Shown here: one piece after another, positions 47,398 through 56,613 of the stretch
How positions within the stretch are numbered: the first letter of the stretch is position 1
Layout: each line of letters starts with the position of its first letter
Assembly: GCF_001183985.1 (NCBI RefSeq)
Contig: NZ_LFZW01000001.1
Coordinates: forward strand, 1,395,812-1,459,811
Direction: 5' to 3'
From: Peribacillus loiseleuriae
GTDB lineage: Bacteria; Bacillota; Bacilli; Bacillales; DSM-1321
DNA length: 64,000 bases
Notes under the pieces: generated by a model
The model's input: the letters and a program-made list of their open reading frames with translations, nothing else
Database searches by the model: none
What the model was told of the DNA's origin: nothing
Translations under genes and position numbers: made by a program

Positions 47398-48837
47398 ATG
47401 ATGATTGAGGATTTATTTCGAAGACCATACCATGAGTATCTGAACGATATCATAAAAAATATGGTGGATGGTGTGATTTCTGAAAATGAAGTGTTGGTTC
47501 GGGAGATTAAAGAATGGCTAGAAAGTGATACCCGAAAAAGCATGCTAGTTGGAGAAGCTTATTATCGTAATAAGACCGATATTCGCGAAAAGAAGCGAGA
47601 TATCGTTTGGAAGTCTAATATTAAATTGGAGCATGGATTTGCTAAAAAATTAGTAGACCAAAAGATTGGTTACTTACTCACCAAGGAGCCAACGATTGCA
47701 ACTGAGAAAAATCAATATAGAGAACAGATAAATGATGTCTTTGACCGAAAAGTGTTAAAGACACTTAAAAACGTTGGTAAAGAAGCGATTAACAAGGGAA
47801 TAGGGTATCTTTACGTTTATTTTGATGAACGTGGCGTGCTTTCCTTTAAGAAATTTCCTTCCGAACAAATAATACCTTTTTGGAAAGACGATGAGCATAC
47901 AGAACTTTCTTCATTTATTCGGGTTTATAACGAATCAATCTATATGAATGGCAAAAAACAAGTTCTGACTAAAATTGAGTATCATTATCCAGATGGCATT
48001 AAATATTTTTTACTTGAAGGCGGCAAGCTTGTTGCAGACGTTCCAGCAGGTATAGAAGTGACGCATCATTTCACCATTAATGACCAGCCATTTTTATGGA
48101 CACGAATTCCGCTAATCCCATTCAAGTACAATGAGGAAGAACAGCCGTTAATAGATCAAATTAAGTCTCTTATAGATAACTATAATACCCAGGCTTCAAC
48201 AAATTCTGATTTGTTAGCTGATATTCCACAATTCATTTACAAGCTTATTAATTATGGTGGTACCGATTTAAAAGAATTTCTGAGTGATTTGAATCTCTAT
48301 AGAGCTGTAAATCTAGATGAAAACGGAGATCTGGATAAACTTCAAGCTACTCCCGAAACGGATGCGACAGAGAAAGAACTAGATCGAGGACGGAAATCAA
48401 TATATGAGTTTGGTCGTGGTGTTGATACAACAGACGCCAATCTAGGGAATGCTTCTGGTGTCGCCTTACGTTATCGTTATTCAGACTTAGATATGGACTG
48501 TAATATCTTAGAGACGGAATTGCAAGCATCCCTTGAACATCTTCTATGGTTCGTTAATGAGTATTTTCTTATGACTGATCAAGGTGATTTTACAAAGGAA
48601 TCGGTCAATATTATCTTTAATCGGGACATCATTATAGCCGAATCAGATGTGATTCAAGATTGTCAAAATTCAGTAGGAATCCTAGACGATAAGACAATTC
48701 GTGAAAATCATCCTTGGTACAACGAGGAAGTTGAGAAACGGCTAGAAGAACAAAGCCAGAAAGAGAAGGACGAATACGATAATTACTTGTCTACTTTCAA
48801 GGAAAAGCGTGGTGGTCTAGATGGCCAAGAGACGTGA
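47398..48837 (+). CDS. Phage portal protein (SPP1 gp6 family)
   Basis: Dodecameric DNA entry channel of the head, 479 aa from the ATG at 47398 (GAGGTG before it; a GTG 9 bp upstream is also in frame). Typical elements are KLVDQKIGYLLTKEPTI near residues 83-99, RIPLIPFKYNEEEQPLIDQI near 238-257 and ASGVALRYRYSDLD near 345. Overlaps the next gene by 17 bp. Confidence 0.93.
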   Translation: MMIEDLFRRPYHEYLNDIIKNMVDGVISENEVLVREIKEWLESDTRKSMLVGEAYYRNKTDIREKKRDIVWKSNIKLEHGFAKKLVDQKIGYLLTKEPTIATEKNQYREQINDVFDRKVLKTLKNVGKEAINKGIGYLYVYFDERGVLSFKKFPSEQIIPFWKDDEHTELSSFIRVYNESIYMNGKKQVLTKIEYHYPDGIKYFLLEGGKLVADVPAGIEVTHHFTINDQPFLWTRIPLIPFKYNEEEQPLIDQIKSLIDNYNTQASTNSDLLADIPQFIYKLINYGGTDLKEFLSDLNLYRAVNLDENGDLDKLQATPETDATEKELDRGRKSIYEFGRGVDTTDANLGNASGVALRYRYSDLDMDCNILETELQASLEHLLWFVNEYFLMTDQGDFTKESVNIIFNRDIIIAESDVIQDCQNSVGILDDKTIRENHPWYNEEVEKRLEEQSQKEKDEYDNYLSTFKEKRGGLDGQET

Positions 48838-49849
48838 TTATTGGCGTAAACGATTTGAAATGTTGTTGGATGCAGAGCTTAATAAAAGCGAAAACTATCT
48901 TGTTGATATGGAAAGTGCTTATATTCAAACAATAAGTGAGATTGAGAAGGATATAACTAAATGGTATGGACGCTTTGCTACTAACAATGAAATTTCTCTT
49001 GCTGAAGCAAAACGCTTGCTTAAATCTGATGAGTTAAAGGAATTCAGATGGACGGTTGAAGAGTACGTCAAATATGGAGAAAAGAACGCAATAAATCAAG
49101 CATGGATGAAACAACTAGAAAATGCATCTGCCCGGGTCCATATTAGCCGTTTAGAGAGTTTGCAAATACAATTACAGCGACACATTGAAAAACTGTATGG
49201 CGGCCAAATAGAGGCAGTGGAGCGCTTAATGAAAGAAACATATCAAAGCACTTATCTTCATACAGCATTTGAGATTCAAAGTGCATTTGGAATAGGTTTT
49301 TCAATGCAAGCTATTGATGAAACCAAGCTGACGAAAATCATTAGCAAGCCTTGGACATTAGACCGAATGACCTTCAGCGATAAGATATGGCGCGATAAGC
49401 AACTATTAGTCAATACATTGCATACAGAATTAACACAATCGATTGCTAGAGGGCAAGCACCAGATAAGGTTATTACTACCATATCTAAAAAACTAAATAC
49501 TTCTCGATCTAACGCTGCGCGTCTTGTAATGACTGAATCAGCGTTTTTTAGTGCTTCTGCTCAAAGGGAAACGTTTAGTGAGTTGGATGTTGAACGTTAT
49601 GAGATCGTAGCAACGCTTGATAGTAAAACAAGTTCTATTTGCCAATCGATGGATGGACAAGTTTTCAAAATGAGTGAATTTGAGCCTGGTGTAACAGCCA
49701 ATCCGTTTCATCCTTATTGTAGGACCACGACAGTGCCTTACTTTGAGGATAATTATAGTCAGCGCATCGCTCGAGGTAAAGATGGAAAGGTATACTACAT
49801 TGATAGCAAGATTAAATATCCGGAATGGGAAAAGAGATTTGTAGCTTAA
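48821..49849 (+). CDS. Phage head morphogenesis protein (SPP1 gp7 family)
   Basis: Minor capsid protein of 342 aa that in SPP1 associates with the portal and affects DNA exit. A helical N-terminal part precedes the C-terminal Mu-F/gp7 domain: SNAARLVMTESAFFSASAQR, then SSICQSMDGQVFKMSEFEPG and NPFHPYCRTTTVPYF. The Cys/His pattern in the last motif is characteristic. Confidence 0.92.
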   Translation: MAKRRDYWRKRFEMLLDAELNKSENYLVDMESAYIQTISEIEKDITKWYGRFATNNEISLAEAKRLLKSDELKEFRWTVEEYVKYGEKNAINQAWMKQLENASARVHISRLESLQIQLQRHIEKLYGGQIEAVERLMKETYQSTYLHTAFEIQSAFGIGFSMQAIDETKLTKIISKPWTLDRMTFSDKIWRDKQLLVNTLHTELTQSIARGQAPDKVITTISKKLNTSRSNAARLVMTESAFFSASAQRETFSELDVERYEIVATLDSKTSSICQSMDGQVFKMSEFEPGVTANPFHPYCRTTTVPYFEDNYSQRIARGKDGKVYYIDSKIKYPEWEKRFVA

Positions 49850-49892
49850 TAACTCGTCTTTTTTCACTTGTAGACGTTAAAAAATGGGTGAA

Positions 49893-49931
49893 AATCCTAT
49901 CGTGTCGTTACACGTTAAAAACGGATTAGGA
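49893..49931 (+). promoter_or_regulatory. Structured leader before the scaffold gene
   Basis: CGTGT/ACACG forms a tight hairpin, enclosed by AATCC/GGATT, and the outer right arm touches TTAGGAGG, the ribosome binding site of the scaffold gene. It may tune translation of scaffold and capsid. Confidence 0.45.
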
Positions 49932-49942
49932 GGCATATAAGA

Positions 49943-50542
49943 ATGAATAAAGAACAATTAATCACACTTGGTTTGACAGAAGAGCAAGCAGTTACGATAA
50001 TCAATGGTTTTGGTCAAATGGTACCGAAATCACGTTTGGACGATAAAATAGCAGAACTAAACGAAGCAAAAAAAGAAATTACAACACGTGATACACAGCT
50101 TGAGGAACTAAAGAAAATAGATGGTGCAGGTCTTCAAACGAAAATTACTGAATTGCAGCAAGATAATGAAACAACCAAAACTGATTATGAGGCTAAATTA
50201 AAAGAAACTCAACTGACTGGAGCTCTTAAACTAGCACTTGCAGGAAAGGTCCATGATGCAGATCTTGTTATCGGACAGATCGACAAATCGAAAATCGAAT
50301 TAGGTGAAGACGGAAACGTTACGAAAGGACTCGAGGAGCAGATTAAAGACCTGCAAACATCGAAGTCCTTTTTATTTGTTCCTGAAGCGCATTCGTCGGG
50401 AATAAAAGGAGCTACACCACCTGGGGGAGATCCTGAGGGTGGTAACAAAGGGGCGATTAATAGCTTTGGTAAAAAGCTTGCTGAAGAAGCAGCTAAAAGT
50501 AATACAGGGTTAGAAGAAGCCCGGAAATCTTACTTTGAATAA
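49943..50542 (+). CDS. Phage capsid scaffolding protein (GP20 family)
   Basis: 199 aa. A short N-terminal segment (LGLTEEQAVTIINGFGQMVP), then a long charged coiled coil (about residues 30-100), KLALAGKVHDADLVIGQIDK, and a Gly/Pro-rich flexible tail. This is the usual design of scaffolds in Firmicute phages, placed just before the capsid genes. AGGAGG precedes the ATG. Confidence 0.88.
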   Translation: MNKEQLITLGLTEEQAVTIINGFGQMVPKSRLDDKIAELNEAKKEITTRDTQLEELKKIDGAGLQTKITELQQDNETTKTDYEAKLKETQLTGALKLALAGKVHDADLVIGQIDKSKIELGEDGNVTKGLEEQIKDLQTSKSFLFVPEAHSSGIKGATPPGGDPEGGNKGAINSFGKKLAEEAAKSNTGLEEARKSYFE

Positions 50543-50556
50543 GGAGGGAAAAGTTA

Positions 50557-50913
50557 ATGAGTAAATTTGTAGAAACATCATACACAAATAAAAAAGGGAT
50601 TCTAAAATTCCCAGATCACTATGTAAATGTTGCTGTGACAATAGATGATGCGGGAGTAACTGCTGTTAACGGAAAGAAAATAGTTACCGCAGGTACTATA
50701 CTTGGCGGTGGCATTCTTGCAGATCCTACTAAAAAAGCAAAAGCGGTTAATGGGGTAGGCTCAGAAGGCGTTTTATTCAATGATACGGATGTAACATACG
50801 GTCCTGCATCTGCAGCTATGTTGATTCATGGATTCGTGGATTTGAATAAACTTCCTACCGCGCCTACTACGGATGCTATTTCTGCACTAAAACAAATCAC
50901 ATTTTTGAAATAA
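50557..50913 (+). CDS. Probable head decoration protein
   Basis: 118 aa, small and Gly/Ala/Val-rich: VTAVNGKKIVTAGTILGGGI near residues 34-53 and GPASAAMLIHGFVDLNKLP near 84-102, a beta-rich pattern of the lambda gpD/decoration type. Located between scaffold and major capsid protein. The assignment rests on position and general pattern. Confidence 0.72.
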   Translation: MSKFVETSYTNKKGILKFPDHYVNVAVTIDDAGVTAVNGKKIVTAGTILGGGILADPTKKAKAVNGVGSEGVLFNDTDVTYGPASAAMLIHGFVDLNKLPTAPTTDAISALKQITFLK

Positions 50914-50928
50914 GAGAGGAATGATTAT

Positions 50929-51972
50929 ATGCCAACAATCTTTGATTTAGTAAATGCTCAAAATATTGCATCTTATTATGAAAATAATCCATCTAACCAA
51001 ATACCTTATCTTGGTTCAACACTTTTCCCAGCAAAGAAGCAGCTTGGCCTAGACTTATCGTGGATTAAAGGTTCTAATGGGTTACCAGTAGCTCTTACTC
51101 CTTCTGAATTTGACACGAAAGCGACAGTACGTGACCGTATTGGATTTAGCAAAGTTCAAACGGAAATGCCTTTTTTCCGCGAATCAATGCGAATCGGAGA
51201 AAAAGACCGACAGGAATTGAATAGACTGCTGACTACAAATTTAGAAGAAGCTTATAAATCGATTGTCAATAACATATACGATGATGTTTCAACTTTAGTA
51301 AAAGGGGCAGAAGTGCAACCAGAACGAATGATTATGCAGTTGCTTTCTACAGGAAAGATTGCTATCACGGCCAACCGTGTAAACCTAGATTACGATTATA
51401 AGATGAAAGTAGATCATAAAGAGACACTAGTTGCTGGCGCACAATGGAGCAATCCAGCTTCAACTCCAATTCAGGATATTTTAAACTGGATGGATACGGT
51501 GGAAGATAACACAGGTGTTCGTCCGACAAACGGGCTCTTGTCTCGAAAAACTTTTACCTATTTGCTTGAGCATAAGAGTATCCGACTTGACATGAATCCT
51601 TTAGGTGGACAAAACATTATCATGACAGAGTCGATGTTAAAACAATACTTGTCTGCTAAATTAGGCCTTTCTGTTGCAGTCTACAACAAGAAATACCGTG
51701 CAGAGGATGGATCTCTACACAATTTCTATCCAGATGATCACTTTACACTTATTCCTGACGGTAATCTTGGTTCAACTTATTATGGAACCACACCTGAAGA
51801 GAGTGATTTAATGACAGGTGCATCAAAAGCAGATGTATCAATCGTTAATACAGGAGTCGCTGTTACGACTGTAAAAGAGGAACATCCAGTAAACGTTATG
51901 ACAATTGTTTCCGAGATTGTTCTACCAAGCTTTGAAACTATCGATAATATTTTTATTGCAAAAGTGAACTAA
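50929..51972 (+). CDS. Major capsid protein (phage capsid family E)
   Basis: 347 aa, HK97-fold shell protein of the lambda gpE type. Features: PTIFDLVNAQNIASYYENNP at the start, LGSTLFPAKKQLGLDLSWIK, FSKVQTEMPFFRESMRIGEK and the late FTLIPDGNLGSTYYGTTPEE and VMTIVSEIVLPSFE. AGAGAGGAATG upstream. The gene order scaffold-decoration-capsid supports the call. Confidence 0.93.
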   Translation: MPTIFDLVNAQNIASYYENNPSNQIPYLGSTLFPAKKQLGLDLSWIKGSNGLPVALTPSEFDTKATVRDRIGFSKVQTEMPFFRESMRIGEKDRQELNRLLTTNLEEAYKSIVNNIYDDVSTLVKGAEVQPERMIMQLLSTGKIAITANRVNLDYDYKMKVDHKETLVAGAQWSNPASTPIQDILNWMDTVEDNTGVRPTNGLLSRKTFTYLLEHKSIRLDMNPLGGQNIIMTESMLKQYLSAKLGLSVAVYNKKYRAEDGSLHNFYPDDHFTLIPDGNLGSTYYGTTPEESDLMTGASKADVSIVNTGVAVTTVKEEHPVNVMTIVSEIVLPSFETIDNIFIAKVN

Positions 51973-52020
51973 GGAGAGAGTAAAACCTTTCCTTATTTAA
52001 TACAGAAGGGAGCCTTTCGT

Positions 52021-52245
52021 ATGTCTAAGAATGATGAAAAAGCAACATCGCTTGAAGATGTGGATAACGAGATCACGGAGGATGAACAAAAAACAGAGAC
52101 TCCGAAGAAAGGAAAAACTGTTAAGGTTACTTTGAAAAGTAATATTAAATACGGGGAAGAACGATATAAAAAAGGTGAGAAAATTGAAATACTCAAATCA
52201 GAACATGATACCTTCCTAAAAGGTGGTCTAATCGATGAGGGATAA
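52021..52245 (+). CDS. Small charged head protein, 74 aa
   Basis: A Glu/Lys-rich protein (SKNDEKATSLEDVDNEITED), then a short beta-type end KVTLKSNIKYGEERYKKGEK resembling the Hanks-like YqbF/small head-tail joining proteins found after the capsid gene in skin. Overlaps the next gene by 11 bp. The role is inferred from position. Confidence 0.7.
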   Translation: MSKNDEKATSLEDVDNEITEDEQKTETPKKGKTVKVTLKSNIKYGEERYKKGEKIEILKSEHDTFLKGGLIDEG

Positions 52246-52612
52246 TATTCTTGCCATCATCAAACGCCGATTGAAACTATCTGACGATTCTCTTGATGAT
52301 TTGATCATGGATTACATCGAGCAGATAGAGTGGAAGATCAAGCTTTATTGCAATGTCAGTGAGATACCGGAAGCCCTCAAATTTGTCTGGGCATCCATGG
52401 TCATAGATATTCTCCGCATCGAGCATCCAAATGAGGAAGCGATCGCGGCTAACGTCAGTGAGGCTATCAATAGCGTAAAGCTAGGAGATACGACGATTGG
52501 ATACGGAAACAAAGGGAACGAAGTGACCAGCACTTCAAAAAGAAGCATGGATGATATCGTGTTGAATTATTCACCTGAACTTAATCGGTTCCGAAGGTTG
52601 AAAAGTCTATGA
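52235..52612 (+). CDS. Head-tail connector protein (gp6/YqbG type)
   Basis: 125 aa. Helical connector of the portal-proximal ring: IKRRLKLSDDSLDDLIMDYI near the start, VWASMVIDILR and VSEAINSVKLGDTTIGYG typical of this family. Coupled to both neighbours. Confidence 0.85.
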   Translation: MRDNILAIIKRRLKLSDDSLDDLIMDYIEQIEWKIKLYCNVSEIPEALKFVWASMVIDILRIEHPNEEAIAANVSEAINSVKLGDTTIGYGNKGNEVTSTSKRSMDDIVLNYSPELNRFRRLKSL

Positions 52613-52974
52613 ACTTTTCAAGGCAGAGGAAAGCTATTGAAAAACAGTATATAGGCACATGTGACATTTTGGAGTATCAGCCTGTCAGGGATGAAGTGAA
52701 AAAAAGAACGACACATCAGGAAGTAATAGTATTAGAGGGGCAACCTTGCAGATTGTCGTTTAAAACAATCACTACTACAGGTGAGAGCAATAATGTAGGC
52801 ACTGTATCCCAATCTGTCAAACTATTTATCTCTCCTGATATTGCAATCAAACCAGGATCCAAAACTACCGTCACTCAAAATGGTGTGACAACTGATTATT
52901 CTCAAAGTGGAGTACCTGCTGTTTATTCTACTCATCAAGAGGTTAGCCTTGAATTGTTTAATGGTTGGTCATAA
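52609..52974 (+). CDS. Head closure/tail attachment protein (XkdH/YqbH type)
   Basis: 121 aa, beta-rich: IEKQYIGTCDILEYQPVRDE, then VKLFISPDIAIKPGSKTTVT and YSTHQEVSLELFNGW at the end, the pattern of SPP1 gp16-like stopper proteins. ATGA overlap upstream and TAATG downstream. Confidence 0.82.
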   Translation: MNFSRQRKAIEKQYIGTCDILEYQPVRDEVKKRTTHQEVIVLEGQPCRLSFKTITTTGESNNVGTVSQSVKLFISPDIAIKPGSKTTVTQNGVTTDYSQSGVPAVYSTHQEVSLELFNGWS

Positions 52975-53438
52975 TGGCTAAGTGGGGAAGCACTGATTTC
53001 AGGCAGTTAAAGGCATTACAAAAGAGGATGGAAAAATTACAGCAAGCTGATTTTGAAAAGTTTTGTGAAGAAGTAGCAAAGGAATTGACAGCGAGATTAC
53101 TAGCAAAGGTTATTAAACGTACACCAGTTGGTCAATATCCAAATTCATCTGGTAAGAAGGGCGGTACGTTAAGAAGAGGTTGGACTGCTGGAGCAAGCGC
53201 AACCTCTTATGTCGATTCATTGAATATAAAGAAAACAGGAACTATCTATGAGGTTGAGATTATCAATCCTGTTCACTATTTGCCCTATGTAGAGTTCGGC
53301 CACCGCACAAAGGACCATAAGGGGTGGGTAAAAGGCCAATTTATGCTAACGATTTCGGAAAATGAATTGGACTTACAAGCTCCTGAAATTGTAGAAAAAA
53401 AACTCCAGAAATTCTTAGGGAAGTGTTTCGGTGATTAA
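52974..53438 (+). CDS. HK97 gp10-like tail component (XkdI/YqbI type)
   Basis: 154 aa from the ATG at 52974. Family pattern: TDFRQLKALQKRMEKLQQAD, LLAKVIKRTPVGQYP, then GGTLRRGWTAG and NPVHYLPYVEFGHRTKDH (the conserved YA..VE.G.R motif). Neck/tail completion protein. Confidence 0.9.
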   Translation: MAKWGSTDFRQLKALQKRMEKLQQADFEKFCEEVAKELTARLLAKVIKRTPVGQYPNSSGKKGGTLRRGWTAGASATSYVDSLNIKKTGTIYEVEIINPVHYLPYVEFGHRTKDHKGWVKGQFMLTISENELDLQAPEIVEKKLQKFLGKCFGD

Positions 53439-53853
53439 TCATATAATTGACGGGATATCGATTAAGTTGAATCAGGTATTTGGAGATTCCTATGAAATAT
53501 ATAGCGAGGACATTAAGCAGGGCTTTAAAGAGCCTTGTTTTTTTATTGTCCCATTGTTGGCGACATCAACTTCGTTACTTGGTGTTCGATCCAAACGAAA
53601 CCATGCTTTTGATATTCACTTTTTCCCATCTTCGAGTGAACCAAATCGAGAAATCAACGATATTAGCGCTTTATTAATTGATGAAATGGAGCTTATCACA
53701 GTCGATGGTTACTTAGTACGCGGAACGAAAATGAGCACGGAAACTGTGAATGGTGTTCTCCATTTCTTTGTGAATTACAACATGGTCATGTTAAAAGACA
53801 TGTTGAAAGAAAACGAAATGGAACAAATATCATTTGGAAATGGACTGAGGTGA
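53431..53853 (+). CDS. Tail completion protein (XkdJ/YqbJ type)
   Basis: 140 aa, GTG start inside the end of the previous gene. Features: DSYEIYSEDIKQGFKEPCFF, HAFDIHFFPSSSEPNREIND and LHFFVNYNMVMLK, the DUF6838/gp17-like tail-terminator fold found between XkdI and the sheath in PBSX-like phages. Confidence 0.82.
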   Translation: MINHIIDGISIKLNQVFGDSYEIYSEDIKQGFKEPCFFIVPLLATSTSLLGVRSKRNHAFDIHFFPSSSEPNREINDISALLIDEMELITVDGYLVRGTKMSTETVNGVLHFFVNYNMVMLKDMLKENEMEQISFGNGLR

Positions 53854-53859
53854 TCAATA

Positions 53860-54033
53860 ATGCCACAAAATAAAGTTGATGAACACGTATTTACAAAGGA
53901 GCAGATTATAAAATCTAAGCAGTTTAGAGAGAAATCAGACCTCATACAGGCTCTTTTGATAGACGGTCAGTCTTATAGTTTTAAAGAAGTAGATTCAAAA
54001 ATTAATAGTTTTTTTAAAGGCGTGGTGAAATAA
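53860..54033 (+). CDS. YqzN/YkzM-like small tail-region protein
   Basis: 57 aa: VFTKEQIIKSKQFREKSDLI, QALLIDGQSYSF, then KEVDSKINSFFKGVVK. It corresponds to the small gene that precedes the sheath gene in skin (yqzN) and PBSX (ykzM), with the FT-x-EQ...S..F......L..LL.....Y....V...I..F..G.VK pattern. A diverged second copy of this domain is fused into the following gene. Confidence 0.75.
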   Translation: MPQNKVDEHVFTKEQIIKSKQFREKSDLIQALLIDGQSYSFKEVDSKINSFFKGVVK

Positions 54034-54276
54034 ATGGTTTTGGATGGCAGTACATTCACTAGTCAAAATAAGGTATTGCCAAGTTCATATATTCACTTTG
54101 TAAGTGCCGCAAGAGCAAGTTCATATCCTATATTTACAAAAGAACAAATTCGTAGTTCAGAACAATACAGAGGTCAACGGGACCTTGTGGAAGCTCTATT
54201 AAAAGATAATCAAACTTATACCTTAAAACAGGTAGAGACAACAATTAATGGCTTTTTGAAAGGCGTGGTGAAATAA
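54034..54276 (+). CDS. Chimera: sheath N-terminus fused to a YqzN/YkzM-like domain
   Basis: 80 aa. Residues 1-29 (MVLDGSTFTSQNKVLPSSYI, then HFVSAARASS) match the first 30 residues of the sheath protein encoded next. Residues 33-80 (PIFTKEQIRSSEQYRGQRDL, then EALLKDNQTYTLKQVETTIN and FLKGVVK) match the preceding small protein. The gene therefore looks like the product of a tandem duplication of about 243 bp. It is open and the copies have diverged, so it may be kept by selection. Function unknown. Confidence 0.85.
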   Translation: MVLDGSTFTSQNKVLPSSYIHFVSAARASSYPIFTKEQIRSSEQYRGQRDLVEALLKDNQTYTLKQVETTINGFLKGVVK

Positions 54277-55587
54277 ATGGTTTTGGGTGGAGGTACATTT
54301 ACTAGTCAAAATAAGGTATTACCAGGTTCATATATTAACTTTGTAAGTGCTGCTAGGGCAAGTTCATCTTTATCTGATCGCGGGGTGGCGGCAATTGCCA
54401 TTGAACTTGATTGGGGACAAGAAGGAAAAGTTTTTACTGTAAATAACGAGGAATTCCAACGTTATTCACAATTTATTTTTGGGTACGAATACACTCATGA
54501 AAAGTTGATAGGGATTAGGGAATTGTTCCTTAATGCTAAAACTCTTCATCTTTATCGATTGGGGAAAGGTGTGAAAGCTGCAAACAACTATGCAACGGCT
54601 ATGCATGGTGGAATTAGAGGGAACGATTTGAAAATTGTGATCGCAAAAAATGCTGATAATCCTTCTGATTTTGATGTATCGACTTTACTTGATAATAAAC
54701 GAGTGGATACCCAAACGGTTTCTGTTGCGACTAAATTGATTGACAATGACTTTGTTCAGTTTAAAAAGGATGCAACTTTAGCTGTTTCTGCTGGAGTACC
54801 TTTGACGGGTGGCACTAATGCTAGTTCCATTACAGGAGAAGATCACCAAACGTTTTTAGATAAGATCGAGCCTTTTAACTTCCATACGCTTGGGTGTACT
54901 TCTATAACAGAAGCTGTCAAATCGTTGTATATCGCCTTCACCAAACGTTTGCGAGATGAGGTAGGGGCTAAGTTCCAAACGGTGCTTTACAAAGCAAATT
55001 CGGTTGATTATGAGGGGATAATCTCGGTTGAAAACAAGGTAACTGATGCTGAAACAAACGAAGCGTCACTTATTTATTGGACAACAGGAGCCGCAGCCGG
55101 ATGCCCTGTTAATAAATCTAATACGAATAAAAAGTATGATGGAGAATTTACAGTAGATGTGGATTATAAGCAACTACAGTTACAAGATGCCCTAAAAGCA
55201 GGGAAATTTATTTTCCATCGTGTTGGTGATGAGGTACGTGTGCTTGAAGATATAAATACATTCGTATCGTTTACTTCTGAAAAAAATGATGATTTCAAAT
55301 ATAACCAAACAATTAGAGTACTTGATCAAATCGCAAATGACATTGCAGTTCTGTTTAATGGTCGATATCTAGGAAAGATCCAAAACAATCCAAGTGGCCG
55401 CATTAGTTTCTGGAATGACATCGTTAAACACCATCAAGAACTAGAACAGATCCAGGCAATTGAGGATTTCAAACCCGATGATGTTGTTGTTGAACAAGGG
55501 GATTCTAAAAAATCGGTACTTGTTAGTGATACGGTCACCGTTACAAATGCTATGGGGCAATTATATATGACAGTATCAGTAAAGTAG
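54277..55587 (+). CDS. xkdK: Phage tail sheath protein (XkdK/YqbK)
   Basis: 436 aa, contractile outer tail tube; its presence makes this a myovirus-type tail. Family markers: SYINFVSAARASSSLSDRGV at the start, AIELDWGQEG, FGYEYTHEKLIGIRELFLNA, LGCTSITEAVKSLYIAFTKR, and QIANDIAVLFNGRYLGKIQN in the C-terminal domain. The N-terminal 32 codons are duplicated in the preceding gene. Confidence 0.95.
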   Translation: MVLGGGTFTSQNKVLPGSYINFVSAARASSSLSDRGVAAIAIELDWGQEGKVFTVNNEEFQRYSQFIFGYEYTHEKLIGIRELFLNAKTLHLYRLGKGVKAANNYATAMHGGIRGNDLKIVIAKNADNPSDFDVSTLLDNKRVDTQTVSVATKLIDNDFVQFKKDATLAVSAGVPLTGGTNASSITGEDHQTFLDKIEPFNFHTLGCTSITEAVKSLYIAFTKRLRDEVGAKFQTVLYKANSVDYEGIISVENKVTDAETNEASLIYWTTGAAAGCPVNKSNTNKKYDGEFTVDVDYKQLQLQDALKAGKFIFHRVGDEVRVLEDINTFVSFTSEKNDDFKYNQTIRVLDQIANDIAVLFNGRYLGKIQNNPSGRISFWNDIVKHHQELEQIQAIEDFKPDDVVVEQGDSKKSVLVSDTVTVTNAMGQLYMTVSVK

Positions 55588-55604
55588 TGAAAGGGGCTGT
55601 AAGT

Positions 55605-56120
55605 ATGAATGATAAAAAAATAAATCTATTACGTTTAGATTTACAACATTTTTCTCAATCGATGAACGCAAAAGATTCAGTAAGCGCTGCTCTTGCTGAG
55701 TGTTTCGTTACTATAGAGGGTAACAGATATAATTTTATGCAAATTATTGACTTTGAATCCAATATTAAAAAAACAAAAACTGAAGTTCCTATCCTTGGGA
55801 AAACAGGAAAAGGAAATAAGTCAACTGGATGGTCAGGCACTTTCTCTGGAACAGCACACTATAACCAATCAATCTTCCGAAATCTTCTTTATAGATTTAA
55901 AGAAACGGGTGAAGATATTTATTTTGATATTCAAGTCACGAATGCAGATCCAACCTCTTCTGTTGGTAGGCAAACCGTAATTCATAAAGATTGTAATTCA
56001 GATGGCGGTGTACTAGCTAAATTTGATGCTAATGGTGAATATCTAGATGAACCAATAGAAGGTACATTCGACGATTTCGAAATCCCTGAAAAGTTTTCAA
56101 TGCTTGCTGGTATGCAGTAA
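55605..56120 (+). CDS. xkdM: Phage tail tube (core) protein (XkdM type)
   Basis: 171 aa, inner tail tube. Core: MNAKDSVSAALAECFVTIEG, FESNIKKTKTEVPILGKTGK and STGWSGTFSGTAHYNQSIFR, as in XkdM. The ATG at 55605 has AAAGGGG. The extra N-terminal segment INLLRLDLQHFSQS resembles the L..LDLQ.FA leader seen on many Firmicute phage structural proteins. Relatives starting at the later Met lack it. Confidence 0.92.
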   Translation: MNDKKINLLRLDLQHFSQSMNAKDSVSAALAECFVTIEGNRYNFMQIIDFESNIKKTKTEVPILGKTGKGNKSTGWSGTFSGTAHYNQSIFRNLLYRFKETGEDIYFDIQVTNADPTSSVGRQTVIHKDCNSDGGVLAKFDANGEYLDEPIEGTFDDFEIPEKFSMLAGMQ

Positions 56121-56148
56121 ACTTCTCTCTTTTAGGGAAGTTTTTTTA
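56121..56148 (+). terminator. Terminator after the tail tube gene
   Basis: ACTTCTC/GGGAAGT form a hairpin followed by TTTTTTT. It would reduce transcription into the downstream tail genes relative to sheath and tube. Confidence 0.75.
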
Positions 56149-56184
56149 ATTAAAATAATCATAAAAAGGATAAGGTGAAAATAT

Positions 56185-56613
56185 ATGAGTAATTTAAGCG
56201 CATTTTTAAGTCAAAACGCAATTAAAGTAGAAAATGAAAAGTATGTAACATCGAAAAGATTTGTTGGTGAAGATGGAAAGCCGATGGAGTGGGAAATTTG
56301 TGCCATTACTTCCACGGAAGATGAAGAGTTACGTAAATCTTGTACAAGAAAAGTTCCAGTACCAGGCAAGCGAAATCAGTTTACTCCTGAAACAGATTAC
56401 AATGCTTATTTAGGAAAATTAGCTGCTAGATGTACAGTTTTCCCAAATTTGAATGATGCTGAGTTACAAACATCATATGGCGTGATGGGAGCTGATGCAC
56501 TCTTAAAAGTCATGCTTACACCAGGAGAATACGCTGACTATTTGGCAAAGGTACAAGAAGTAAATGGTTTTGAAAAGTCTTTGGAAGAGGCGGTAGAAGA
56601 AGCAAAAAACTAA
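56185..56613 (+). CDS. xkdN: Tail assembly chaperone, short form (XkdN-like)
   Basis: 142 aa. Chaperone that coats the tape measure during tail assembly. Pattern: SAFLSQNAIKVENEKYVTSK, RFVGEDGKPMEWEICAITST and DAELQTSYGVMGADALLKVM, LTPGEYADYLAKVQEVNGF as in XkdN. The 0-frame ends immediately after a canonical slippery heptamer at 56604-56610. Confidence 0.9.
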   Translation: MSNLSAFLSQNAIKVENEKYVTSKRFVGEDGKPMEWEICAITSTEDEELRKSCTRKVPVPGKRNQFTPETDYNAYLGKLAARCTVFPNLNDAELQTSYGVMGADALLKVMLTPGEYADYLAKVQEVNGFEKSLEEAVEEAKN

